A stretch of 64,000 nt of DNA, from contig NZ_JAOQJP010000009.1 of NCBI RefSeq assembly GCF_025567305.1, forward strand, positions 1-64,000, written 5' to 3'. Below the pieces are notes generated by a model. It did no database searches. It was not told the origin of the DNA and worked only from the letters and a program-made list of their open reading frames with translations. This document shows positions 33,121 to 41,665 of this stretch, piece by piece; position 1 is the first letter of the stretch; the number at the start of each line of letters is the position of its first letter. Source of the stretch: Lentihominibacter butyricus (GTDB lineage Bacteria; Bacillota; Clostridia; Peptostreptococcales; Anaerovoracaceae). The translations under genes and the position numbers were made by a program.

Positions 33121-34350
33121 ATGAAAAATACCGAGATAAGATATACAGGGGGAGGCGTGTGTGCGCCTTCCGGATTCAGAGCGGCAGGGACTGCATGCGG
33201 CATAAAAGGCACGATCGATAAAAAAGATCTGGCTCTGATAGTCAGCGATGTGATGTGCAGTGCTGCAGCCGTTTATACTACTAACAAGGTAAAAGGCGCA
33301 CCGCTCAAGGTAACGAAAGATCACATAGCAGACGGAAAAGCGATCGCTGTGATATGCAACAGCGGCAATGCCAATACATGCGCTCCGGACGGGGAAGCCG
33401 TGGCTGAGAAGACATGCGAGATAACAGCGTCGAATATAGGTGCTGACAAAAACGATATCGTCGTATGTTCGACGGGAGTCATAGGCCAGCAGTTGCAGAT
33501 GGAGCCGTTCGAAAGAGGCATACCGGAGCTTGCGAAGATCGCGGATTACAACGGATCGGCGTCGGCTGCAGAAGCCATCATGACGACTGATACGATACCT
33601 AAGGAAGTCGCAGTAGAGGTTTCCATAGGCGGGAAAACATGCAGGATAGGCGGCATCGCAAAGGGCAGCGGCATGATAAACCCTAACATGGCGACGATGC
33701 TTTCATTCATAACCACTGATGTGGATATCGCTCCTGAAGTGCTTGACAGCGTTCTGAAAGAAAATGTGAAGACGAGCTACAACCAGATCTGCGTGGACGG
33801 CGATACGTCGACGAACGACATGGTAGTGGTACTGGCAAACGGTCTTGCAGGAAACGACAGGATCACGGGCGAGGGAGAAGCTCTCGATGCATTCAGAGAA
33901 GCTCTTTCGGCAGTGACTGTATACCTTGCAAAGAAGCTGGCGAGAGACGGCGAGGGAGCGACCAAGCTCATCGAGTGCATCGTCAGCGGTGCGGCAGATG
34001 ACGTGCAGGCTCAGGTGATAAGCAAGTCAGTCATAGCCTCAGATCTTCTCAAGGCTGCGATGTTCGGGGCAGACGCTAACTGGGGACGTGTCCTCTGTGC
34101 GATCGGATATGCGCCGGGAGAATTCAGCACAGATAACATCGATGTAGTGATGGAGTCTGCAAAGGGCAGCGTTTTCGTTTGTCAGGGCTCGAGACACAAG
34201 GAATACAGCGAAGAAAAGGCGTCGGAGATACTGGCGGAAGAGGAGATAACGATAAAGGTGGATATGCATCAGGGCAGCGGCAGTGCAGTCGCATGGGGAT
34301 GCGATCTCACTTATGATTACGTTCAGATAAACGGAGACTACAGGAGTTAA
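33121..34350 (+). CDS. argJ: Bifunctional glutamate N-acetyltransferase/amino-acid acetyltransferase ArgJ
   Basis: 409 residues, starting 2 bp after argC. The self-cleavage motif reads NPNMATMLSFITTD, with the threonine of ATM as the new N-terminal nucleophile. GDTSTNDMVV and the conserved end DLTYDYVQINGDYRS are present. ArgJ recycles the acetyl group from N-acetylornithine to glutamate; length and motif do not settle whether it also uses acetyl-CoA, but no argA/argE is here. Confidence 0.95.
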   Translation: MKNTEIRYTGGGVCAPSGFRAAGTACGIKGTIDKKDLALIVSDVMCSAAAVYTTNKVKGAPLKVTKDHIADGKAIAVICNSGNANTCAPDGEAVAEKTCEITASNIGADKNDIVVCSTGVIGQQLQMEPFERGIPELAKIADYNGSASAAEAIMTTDTIPKEVAVEVSIGGKTCRIGGIAKGSGMINPNMATMLSFITTDVDIAPEVLDSVLKENVKTSYNQICVDGDTSTNDMVVVLANGLAGNDRITGEGEALDAFREALSAVTVYLAKKLARDGEGATKLIECIVSGAADDVQAQVISKSVIASDLLKAAMFGADANWGRVLCAIGYAPGEFSTDNIDVVMESAKGSVFVCQGSRHKEYSEEKASEILAEEEITIKVDMHQGSGSAVAWGCDLTYDYVQINGDYRS

Positions 34351-35243
34351 TGATGGTAAATCAGAAATATTTGGATAAAGCAGAGGTACTTATAGAAGCG
34401 CTGCCTTATATACAGCGTTTCAGCAAAAAAATAATTGTTGTAAAATACGGCGGCAGCGCTATGATAGATGAGGAGCTCAAGCAGGACGTCATCGAGGACG
34501 TTGTACTGCTCAAGCTGATAGGGTTCAAGCCTATCATCGTTCACGGCGGCGGCAAGGAGATCAGCCGATGGGTGGACAAGGTAGGGATGGACACTAAATT
34601 CGTGAACGGTCTGAGAGTCACGGATGCCGACACGATGGAGCTTGCGGAGATGGTACTCGCAAGGGTCAACAAGGAGCTGGTCGCAAAGATCCAGACTCTC
34701 GGCATAAAGGCTGCAGGCATAAGCGGCAAGGACGGCGGCCTCCTCACTGTAGAGAAGAAGTTCTCGGGAAGCGAGGATATAGGATTTGTCGGTGATGTGA
34801 CCGAAGTGGACACGAAGATCCTGGAGGATCTTCTGGAGAAGGATTTCCTGCCTGTAGTGTTCCCTGTGGGAATGGACAAGGACGGCGTTACATACAATAT
34901 CAATGCCGATGAAGCGGCAAGCTCGATAGCTACAGCGCTCAGGGCAGAGAAACTCGCATACCTTTCAGATGTGGAGGGCGTGAGACTCGATCCGGAAGAC
35001 CCGGAATCCGTGATATCTGAGCTTTACACGAATGAAGCACAGGATCTGATCGAACAGGGTGTGATCTCGGGCGGCATGCTGCCTAAGATCGAAAACTGCA
35101 TAGACGCTATCAACAAGGGTGTGTCAAGAGTGCATATAATGGACGGAAGGATACCGCACGGACTCCTCCTGGAGATATTTACGAACAAAGGTATAGGAAC
35201 AGCGATCATCAAAGAAAACGAGGAGAAATACTGGAATGAATAG
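34350..35243 (+). CDS. argB: Acetylglutamate kinase
   Basis: 297 residues (ATGATG start, 34350 or 34353). KYGGSAM and HGGGKEISRW at the N terminus bind ATP and N-acetylglutamate. NADEAASSIATALRAEKL and the C-terminal GTAI are conserved. This is the usual point of feedback inhibition by arginine. It overlaps argJ by 1 bp and argD by 8 bp. Confidence 0.95.
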   Translation: MMVNQKYLDKAEVLIEALPYIQRFSKKIIVVKYGGSAMIDEELKQDVIEDVVLLKLIGFKPIIVHGGGKEISRWVDKVGMDTKFVNGLRVTDADTMELAEMVLARVNKELVAKIQTLGIKAAGISGKDGGLLTVEKKFSGSEDIGFVGDVTEVDTKILEDLLEKDFLPVVFPVGMDKDGVTYNINADEAASSIATALRAEKLAYLSDVEGVRLDPEDPESVISELYTNEAQDLIEQGVISGGMLPKIENCIDAINKGVSRVHIMDGRIPHGLLLEIFTNKGIGTAIIKENEEKYWNE

Positions 35244-36405
35244 TAGTGAGATCAAGAAACTGGACAAGGAAAAAATAGTATCGACATACGGCAGATATGA
35301 CCTGGTGGCAGAGAGCGGAAAAGGCGCTTGCTGCACATCGGCAGACGGCAAGAAATACATAGATTTTACAGCGGGAATAGGCGTGAATTCCCTCGGCTTC
35401 TGTGACGACGGATGGGTAGAGGCTGTGACTGCTCAGCTGAAAAAGCTGCAGCACGTGTCAAACCTGTTCTATACGGAGCCGCAGGTGAAGGTGGCAGACA
35501 TGCTCACGTCGAGAACCGGACTGAAGAAAGTATTCTTTGGAAACTCCGGTGCGGAGGCGAATGAAGCGGCGATCAAGACTGCCAGAAAATACGGCACGGT
35601 GAACAAGGGCGAAAACGTGAACAAGATAATCACGCTCAACAATTCGTTCCACGGCAGGACTATGGCGACGATAACGGCTACGGGACAGGAGCATTACCAC
35701 AAGTTCTTCACTCCTTTCGTAGGCGGATTCGACTACTGCGACGCGAATGATTCCGCTCAGCTCGAGAAACTGGCTGACGAGAATACATGTGCGATAATGA
35801 TGGAAATGATACAGGGAGAGGGCGGAGTGCTCAATCTCGATGAGGACTTTGTAAAGGCGGCAGAGAGGATCTGCAGAGAAAAAGACATCCTGTTCATAGT
35901 CGATGAGGTGCAGACGGGTATCGGCAGAAGCGGCAAGCTGTTCGCGCACGAGCATTTCGGTGTGAAGCCTGATATCGTGACATTTGCAAAGGGTGTCGGC
36001 GGCGGTCTTCCTATCGGCGGTGCGATATTCAGCGAAAAATGCTGCGATGTGCTCAAGCCTGGCGATCACGGTACGACGTATGGCGGGAATCCTGTCGCAT
36101 GTGCGGGTGCGGTCGAAGTGCTGACGAGAATGGATGACGCGTTCCTCAGGGAAGTGGAAGCCAAAGGCGAATATATAAAGGAAAAGCTGATGGCTATGCC
36201 TCAGGTCAAAGATGTGTCAGGAATGGGCCTGATGCTCGGAGTCGCAGTGGAAGGCAAAGAGGCTTCAAAGGTAGTCAGCGATGCGCTTGAGGCCGGTCTG
36301 ATGATACTCACTGCAAAGGACAAAGTAAGACTTCTGCCTCCTCTTACGATAACATATGAGGAGATCGATGCGGGACTTGCTATCCTTGAAAAGGTGCTTG
36401 CATAA
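35236..36405 (+). CDS. argD: Acetylornithine aminotransferase
   Basis: 389 residues, class III PLP aminotransferase. GNSGAEANEAAIK, SFHGRTMAT and FIVDEVQTGIGR are present, with the PLP lysine in TFAKGVGGGLPIGG. Makes N-acetylornithine from the semialdehyde and glutamate. Last gene of the operon; argF, argG and argH are not in the window. Confidence 0.95.
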   Translation: MNSSEIKKLDKEKIVSTYGRYDLVAESGKGACCTSADGKKYIDFTAGIGVNSLGFCDDGWVEAVTAQLKKLQHVSNLFYTEPQVKVADMLTSRTGLKKVFFGNSGAEANEAAIKTARKYGTVNKGENVNKIITLNNSFHGRTMATITATGQEHYHKFFTPFVGGFDYCDANDSAQLEKLADENTCAIMMEMIQGEGGVLNLDEDFVKAAERICREKDILFIVDEVQTGIGRSGKLFAHEHFGVKPDIVTFAKGVGGGLPIGGAIFSEKCCDVLKPGDHGTTYGGNPVACAGAVEVLTRMDDAFLREVEAKGEYIKEKLMAMPQVKDVSGMGLMLGVAVEGKEASKVVSDALEAGLMILTAKDKVRLLPPLTITYEEIDAGLAILEKVLA

Positions 36406-36430
36406 TGCAGGTCATATGACGAAATATGAT

Positions 36431-36486
36431 AAAAACGGCAGCGATGCTATGAGCGACATGCTCAGGGTGTCCTGCCGTTTTTTGTG
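36431..36486 (+). terminator. Terminator of argCJBD
   Basis: AAAAACGGCAG (36431-36441) pairs with CTGCCGTTTTT (36472-36482); a small GAGC/GCTC hairpin sits in the loop. Confidence 0.8.
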
Positions 36487-36519
36487 AAGAAAAAACCACG
36501 GTTTGATATGCTGCATGCA

Positions 36520-36549
36520 GAATAAAAAAATGACGATCTGCACATAAAT
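36520..36549 (+). promoter_or_regulatory. Possible sigma-F/sigma-G type promoter of sigG
   Basis: GAATA (36520-36524), 18 bp, CATAAAT (36543-36549) resembles the GMATA-N18-CATWMTA pattern of forespore promoters with one mismatch, in line with autoregulation by sigma G. Weak evidence. Confidence 0.4.
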
Positions 36550-36608
36550 ATATTACGACATCGAAGGTCGCTTAAAGGGGAGCGAAGGATATGCGAGGAT
36601 AATTATTT

Positions 36609-37379
36609 ATGGCCGGCAAGGTGGAAATCTGTGGTGTTAATACGGCGAGTCTGCCGCGGTACCGTGACCAGGAGATGCATGACATGCTCGTGGCGGTGAA
36701 AGCGGGAGACATGGAGGTCAGGGATGAATTCATAAAAGGCAATCTGAGACTGGTGCTCAGCGTGATACAGAAGTTTTCCGGACGAGGGGAAAACCCCGAC
36801 GATCTGTTCCAGGTAGGATGTGTAGGGCTGATCAAGGCTCTCGACAATTTCGATATGTCGCATGGCGTGAAGTTCAGCACGTATGCGGTCCCGATGATAA
36901 TCGGAGAGATACGGCGCTACCTGAGAGACAACAACAGCATAAGAGTTTCAAGATCGATGAGAGATCTGGCGTACAAGGCGCTTACGGCCAGGGAAAAGCT
37001 CGGGCGTGAGCTGCAGCGTGAGGCTACGGTAGATGAGATAGCGCGCGAGCTTGAAGTGAAAAAAGAAGATGTAGTGCTGGCACTTGATTCGATACAGGAT
37101 CCTGTTTCACTGTTCGATCCCGTTTTCAACGATGACGGCGATCCCATATATGTGATGGATCAGATAAGGGATATGAAAAACACAGATGTGAAATGGATAG
37201 AAAATCTTTCGCTTTCGGAGGCGATGAAGAAACTGTCACCCAGGGAGCAGAACATCCTTACTATGAGATTCTTTGAGGGAAAGACGCAGATGGAGGTCGC
37301 GGATGAGATATCGATAAGTCAGGCGCAGGTATCGCGTCTTGAAAAGAACGCTCTGAATTATATGAAGAAATATGTCTGA
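36609..37379 (+). CDS. sigG: RNA polymerase sporulation sigma factor G
   Basis: 256 residues. KVEICGVNTASLPR is the sigma-G-specific N terminus, which in Bacillus includes contacts to anti-sigma proteins. Regions 2 (NLRLVLSVIQKF, QVGCVGLIKALDNFD), 3 and 4 (SPREQNILTMRFFEGK, ISQAQVSRLEKN) are complete. Late forespore sigma factor. It normally follows sigE directly; here the arg operon lies between them. Confidence 0.94.
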   Translation: MAGKVEICGVNTASLPRYRDQEMHDMLVAVKAGDMEVRDEFIKGNLRLVLSVIQKFSGRGENPDDLFQVGCVGLIKALDNFDMSHGVKFSTYAVPMIIGEIRRYLRDNNSIRVSRSMRDLAYKALTAREKLGRELQREATVDEIARELEVKKEDVVLALDSIQDPVSLFDPVFNDDGDPIYVMDQIRDMKNTDVKWIENLSLSEAMKKLSPREQNILTMRFFEGKTQMEVADEISISQAQVSRLEKNALNYMKKYV

Positions 37380-37398
37380 TATATCTGCTACGGAGGCG

Positions 37399-37438
37399 GG
37401 CGCACAGGTGAAAAGTTCATCACCTGTGCGTCCGTTTT
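37399..37438 (+). terminator. Terminator of sigG
   Basis: CGCACAGGTG/CACCTGTGCG perfect 10-bp stem, then TCCGTTTTGT. Confidence 0.75.
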
Positions 37439-37557
37439 GTCGTCATGGTAATACTGTTACCGAGGATGCATATAATGGTACATGAGAACGTATTACGCAC
37501 AGAAAATGTTTGTAAAATGCGCAAAAGCGTTTTTGCAACAATTTGTGATTTTGTTGG

Positions 37558-37586
37558 TTGACATCGGATATCTATTAGCATATAAT
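37558..37586 (+). promoter_or_regulatory. Consensus sigma-A promoter of the APC permease gene
   Basis: TTGACA (37558-37563), 17 bp, TATAAT (37581-37586): both boxes and spacing are perfect, predicting very high expression. A GCAAAA-GCG-TTTTTGC palindrome lies just upstream (37521-37536). The leader from about 37593 to 37730 is AT-rich with no structure I recognise. Confidence 0.88.
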
Positions 37587-37730
37587 GAGTTATCTGAATT
37601 ACTAGTAATTTTCAACAATTCGAAATTTCATACGCAATAATATAAAATTTAAAATATTTTAAAACTGTTCGAGAATGAAAATACGACTGATTCAGAGTGG
37701 CAATTATGTATCGAAGAAAAGGAGGGTGTT

Positions 37731-39251
37731 ATGACAGACGAAAGAAAAGTTTCCGCTTCTAATGAAAAGAACGAACTGAAACGCGGTATCAAAGGCTGGC
37801 AGGTTGCATTCATCGGTATTGGTGGTGTAATCGGATCATGTTATTTCCTCGGGATAGGCGCCTGCCTCTCCAGCATGGGACCTGGCGTGCTGATCGCATT
37901 TATTGTGACTGGTATTATCGTTTACGGTACTATGATTTCTTATTCGGAACTGCTGGTAAACGTTCCTAGAACAGGATCGTTCGTGGCATATACCAGTGAG
38001 TTCCTGACTCCTACCATTTCGACCGGGTTCGGATGGGCATTCTGGTTCAACTGGGTATGCTATGTACCATCCGAAGCGATAGCGGTTTCGACCGTGCTCA
38101 CATCGCTGATGGGAACAGACAGTGCAGTTACATATGTTTCTATCGCTCTCGGCGCAATGGCTGCAATAACTGTTATAAATCTCTGCGCAGTAGATATCTT
38201 CGCAAAGATCGAGGCAGGACTTGCTATCACTAAGGTAATAGTTATCATGATATTCGTTATCGCTGCATTTGGTATCTGGGTAGGTCTCTGGGGTCAGAGC
38301 AGCAGTTACACAGGTTTCCTGGCAGGTATTGTAAACTTCGGAGACGCTACTATGTCATTCGGTCAGAAGGTATTCCCTCTGGGTATCATGGCTGTACTGG
38401 TGAACATGACAGTAGTACTGGTAACTTTCCAGGGTACAGAGATCGTCGGTCTTGCGGCTGCAGAATCTCAGAATCCTGAGAAATCAGTACCTAAGGCATG
38501 CAAGAGTGTTACTTACCGTATCGCACTGCTTTACATACTGCCGCTGATCCTTGTTATACTCGTTTATCCATATGAGCTGGCAAGTGATGCAAATCCGGTA
38601 TTTGCTGATATCATGAACTACTACGGCATAGAATGGCTTGGCTTCGTATTCTCGGCAGTAGTACTGGTTGCAGCATTCAGCTGTGCAAATACAGGCTTCT
38701 ACGGAACAGTAAGATGCATGTTCGGGCTTTCGATCGAAGGTCTGGCACCTAAGTTCCTCAGCAAAGTAACTAAATCAGGAAACCCTAGAGCTGCAGTTCT
38801 CTGGACTCTGGGCTTCATGTGGATCGTACTTCTGTTAGGACTTATTTCACAGGTTACAGGATATCTCGAAGACCTGTATGTAAGCCTGCTGTCACTGTCA
38901 GGATTCACAGGAACTCTGGCATGGGTAGGAATCATCCTGTCGCATCTTTCTCTCAGAAGAAAGCTCAAGAGAAACGGATATGATCCTGAAACATGCCTGA
39001 AGGCAAGAGTAAAGAAAGGTCAGAGATGGATCCCTTACTTTGCAGTAATAGCACAGATCATATGCCTGATCATGCTGGTATTTGAAGATGTCCTCATCTT
39101 TGCGATCGCATGCGGAGCTATAGTTCTGCCGATGATCGGATATCAGATCGCAAAGAAGGCAGGCAAGATAAGAGATATATCAGAGCTTGCATCGACTAAC
39201 GAGACTTCATTTGATGAATTGTTCCCGCCACTTAACAAAGATGGTAAATAG
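37731..39251 (+). CDS. APC-family amino acid permease
   Basis: 506 residues with about 12 membrane helices. KGWQVAFIGIGGVIGSCYFLGIG is the substrate-binding first helix of the amino acid-polyamine-organocation superfamily; FQGTEIVGLAAAESQNPEKSVPKA is the conserved loop after helix 6. AGGAGG ribosome site. The codon choice (more GGT, ATC, CCT and few ATA compared with its neighbours) fits high expression along with the consensus promoter. The substrate cannot be told; the adjacent arg operon and symporter suggest amino-acid metabolism. Confidence 0.9.
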   Translation: MTDERKVSASNEKNELKRGIKGWQVAFIGIGGVIGSCYFLGIGACLSSMGPGVLIAFIVTGIIVYGTMISYSELLVNVPRTGSFVAYTSEFLTPTISTGFGWAFWFNWVCYVPSEAIAVSTVLTSLMGTDSAVTYVSIALGAMAAITVINLCAVDIFAKIEAGLAITKVIVIMIFVIAAFGIWVGLWGQSSSYTGFLAGIVNFGDATMSFGQKVFPLGIMAVLVNMTVVLVTFQGTEIVGLAAAESQNPEKSVPKACKSVTYRIALLYILPLILVILVYPYELASDANPVFADIMNYYGIEWLGFVFSAVVLVAAFSCANTGFYGTVRCMFGLSIEGLAPKFLSKVTKSGNPRAAVLWTLGFMWIVLLLGLISQVTGYLEDLYVSLLSLSGFTGTLAWVGIILSHLSLRRKLKRNGYDPETCLKARVKKGQRWIPYFAVIAQIICLIMLVFEDVLIFAIACGAIVLPMIGYQIAKKAGKIRDISELASTNETSFDELFPPLNKDGK

Positions 39252-39280
39252 ATGAATGTATAATAGATTGTGAAAGAATG

Positions 39281-39310
39281 GACGGAAGCAGATGCTTCCG
39301 TCTGTTTTTT
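39281..39310 (+). terminator. Terminator of the APC permease
   Basis: GACGGAAGCA/TGCTTCCGTC perfect 10-bp stem with a 2-base loop (probably opened to 6) and seven T. Confidence 0.85.
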
Positions 39311-39370
39311 TGGAAAAAATCACCTGATTTACAAAAAAGAATGATAAAATCGCCGGAGAAGGAGATCGAT

Positions 39371-40045
39371 ATGATATTAGAGAAGAATGAAAACTTCGTT
39401 ATCAACGAATCTATGATACCGCCCGAGATGAGCGTCACCATAGACAATGCGAGAGAGCTCGCAAGGGAGTTCAGAGATCTCAGGATGAGATATCATGCGG
39501 CGATAAAAGAGATAAGCACCAAGCTCGAGGTCCTTGACAATGAGTTCAGTGTAAGGAATGATTACAATCCGATACATCATATGCAGTGCAGACTTAAAAG
39601 CATCGAGAGTATCGTGGATAAGATCGGCAGGAAAGGCTGGCCTATGGAAATGGAGTCGGTCTATAAAGTGATGGATTTTGCAGGGGTCAGAGTAGTATGC
39701 AATTACATAGACGATATCTACACGGTCGAGGAAAGTCTTTTGAGACAGGATGATATCAAGCTGCTTAAGCGCAAGGATTATATAAGGAACCCCAAGGAGA
39801 GCGGCTACAGGAGCCTGCATCTGCTGGTGGAAGTCCCTATATTCCTGTCGGACAGGACTTACAACATGCCTGTCGAGATACAGATACGCACGATCGCGAT
39901 GGATACCTGGGCGAGTCTTGAACATGAGCTCAAATATAAGAGCAAAAAAGAAATGCCGGGGTATGTGGTGCAGGAACTGAAAAACTGTGCCAAGTCGATG
40001 GCAGATCTTGATGCGTCGATGGAACGTATACATAAAATGCTCTGA
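39371..40045 (+). CDS. relQ: Small alarmone synthetase, RelQ type
   Basis: 224 residues from the ATG at 39371 (AAGGAG 7 bp upstream; the open frame extends further up without a site). A lone RelA/SpoT synthetase domain: AGVRVVCNYIDDIYTVEE, GYRSLHLLVEVP and EIQIRTIAMDTWASLEHELKYK; no hydrolase or TGS/ACT domains. It makes (p)ppGpp from GTP/GDP and ATP. It lies between amino-acid transporters. Confidence 0.9.
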   Translation: MILEKNENFVINESMIPPEMSVTIDNARELAREFRDLRMRYHAAIKEISTKLEVLDNEFSVRNDYNPIHHMQCRLKSIESIVDKIGRKGWPMEMESVYKVMDFAGVRVVCNYIDDIYTVEESLLRQDDIKLLKRKDYIRNPKESGYRSLHLLVEVPIFLSDRTYNMPVEIQIRTIAMDTWASLEHELKYKSKKEMPGYVVQELKNCAKSMADLDASMERIHKML

Positions 40046-40085
40046 TAAACCGGGCATCGATAATCTGAAATGGAGAGAAAATCAA

Positions 40086-41165
40086 ATGAAAAGAAAAGCA
40101 TTGAGAACATCAGCGTTGGTTTTATGTGTGATAATGGCTTTCTGCCTGTCATCGTGCGGTACTGAAGTATCATACGATGATTATGACCTTAGCAAGTATA
40201 TAAAGGTCGGGGATTACAAGGGGATGGAAGTCGCATCGTACAGCATTTCCGTGACTGATGATGAAGTCGAGACTGCGATACAGAGTGCTCTGGATGAAGC
40301 AGCCACTGACAAGGAGCTTGATAAAGGGACTGCTATCGAGAATGGTGATGTTGTAAATATCGACTACACCGGAAAGCTGGACGGCAAGAAATTCGACGGA
40401 GGATCGGCAGAGGGGTATGATCTGACTATAGGCAGCGGAAGCTTCATAGACGGATTCGAATCGGGTCTGATCGGAAAGAAAGTCGGAGAAAAGACTGATC
40501 TTGAGCTGACGTTTCCGGAGGATTATTCCTCTGAGGATCTTCAGGGAAAAGATGTAGTGTTCACTGTCAAGATAAATTCGGCGACAAGAAAAGAAGTTCC
40601 TGTGCTGGATGAAGATTTCGTCAAGAATACCACGGAATTCGAGACTGTCGAGGAATACAGAGCGGATCTTGAGAAAAAGCTTTACGATGAAAAGGAACAG
40701 GAAGCGATAAACAATCAGAAGACGACACTATGGTCAAATCTACTGGAAAATGTGGAAGTCAAGAAATATCCGGAAAGAGAGCTCGATTACTATATACAGT
40801 TCAACAGCGATCAGATGGATACCATGGCAAAGGAATACGACATGACACGTGATGAACTGCTGGCTGCCTACGATTTCGGCGATGAGGACGAATTCGCGGC
40901 GACCAATGAAGACAGCAGCAAGCAGCGTGTGAAGCAGGAGATGCTGATCGAATATATCGCGCAGAAAGAGGAACTTGAATATACAGAAAAGGAAAAGGAT
41001 GCGCTGATAAAGAACTACAAGAATGCAGGGTACGACGAGAAGACGATAAAGACACAGACCGGAAGGACCATGGACGAATATGTGGATATGGAGCTTCTTT
41101 ACGGAAAGGTGCTGGATTTTCTGCTGGACAATGCTGTGATCACTGATGCTGCATCCGCAGAATAG
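40086..41165 (+). CDS. Trigger factor-like FKBP prolyl isomerase lipoprotein
   Basis: 359 residues from the ATG at 40086. A signal peptide with lipobox LSSC predicts lipid anchoring outside the cell, unlike cytoplasmic trigger factor. Residues ~90-185 are an FKBP-type PPIase domain (NGDVVNIDYTGKLDGKKFDGG, FIDGFESGLIGKKVGEK). The remainder matches the trigger factor C-terminal helical arms (EEYRADLEKKLYDEKEQE, MDEYVDMELLYGKVLDFLL). The ribosome-binding N-terminal domain is missing. It is likely an extracytoplasmic foldase, comparable in role to PrsA. Confidence 0.87.
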   Translation: MKRKALRTSALVLCVIMAFCLSSCGTEVSYDDYDLSKYIKVGDYKGMEVASYSISVTDDEVETAIQSALDEAATDKELDKGTAIENGDVVNIDYTGKLDGKKFDGGSAEGYDLTIGSGSFIDGFESGLIGKKVGEKTDLELTFPEDYSSEDLQGKDVVFTVKINSATRKEVPVLDEDFVKNTTEFETVEEYRADLEKKLYDEKEQEAINNQKTTLWSNLLENVEVKKYPERELDYYIQFNSDQMDTMAKEYDMTRDELLAAYDFGDEDEFAATNEDSSKQRVKQEMLIEYIAQKEELEYTEKEKDALIKNYKNAGYDEKTIKTQTGRTMDEYVDMELLYGKVLDFLLDNAVITDAASAE

Positions 41166-41370
41166 CGAAAGGCCAGTGAATCAAAATTCGCTGCATGCCA
41201 TGGCCGTGTGTGTTACGGCTGGATTTGCAGAATAGAAAATAGAAACTGTTTTGTATAAAATGTAAATATTTTAGTTGAAAAGAGCCGCGTGGTATGATAA
41301 ACTTATAACATTAGTTTATTATCTGCCATGCGGCTGTTGTTATGTCACCGCATATGGCGGGAAAGGCTAT
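41166..41370 (+). other. Intergenic region with a long hairpin before the glycine riboswitch
   Basis: AGCCGCGTGG...GATAAACT (41283-41303) pairs with AGTTTATTATC...ATGCGGCT (41313-41335), an imperfect stem of about 20 bp with no U run. It directly precedes the glycine aptamer. It may end the upstream transcript or be a structural partner of the aptamer. No gene is seen. Confidence 0.5.
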
Positions 41371-41463
41371 GATTCTCTGGAGAGTCTCATAATGAGCGCC
41401 GAAGGTGTACGCATGCAGGGTCATATACTGTATGTAATCTCTCAGGCAAAAGGACAGAGCAGA
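41371..41463 (+). ncRNA. Glycine riboswitch (single gcvT-type aptamer)
   Basis: The conserved parts of the glycine aptamer are present in order: CTCTGGAGAGTCTC, GAGCGCCGAAGGTG, AATCTCTCAGGCAAAAGGAC and AGAGC, the first and last closing P1 (CTCTG/CAGAG). Only one aptamer core is seen. It lies 200 bp ahead of a sodium/alanine-glycine symporter gene with a terminator between, so it should switch transporter expression by glycine. Confidence 0.92.
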
Positions 41464-41494
41464 TAGTTTTTATATTATTTGTGTCCTCTCCGGA

Positions 41495-41520
41495 AGTCGA
41501 TAAAAATATCGGCTTTTTTT
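41495..41520 (+). terminator. Expression-platform terminator of the glycine riboswitch
   Basis: AGTCGATA/TATCGGCT stem (one G-T pair), AAAA loop, seven T, 31 bp after the aptamer. Confidence 0.8.
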
Positions 41521-41665
41521 ATTATCTGGGAAATATCGAAAACGATATTTCCGTAATATCAACAAAAGTTTCATATGAAAATATGTGTGGCGAAGCCGCT
41601 TTTGTTATTGCACAGCTGAGAAGCTGAGCAGAAGATACTTTTTATTCAGGAGAAGGAGAAAGAAA

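Noticed and set aside
41166..41370. A first glycine aptamer making a tandem riboswitch
   Set aside because: The conserved GCGCCGAAGG and CAGGCAAAAGG parts occur only once; the upstream hairpin lacks them.
41275..41466. 63-codon frame before the glycine symporter
   Set aside because: It coincides with the hairpin and glycine riboswitch; no ribosome site.
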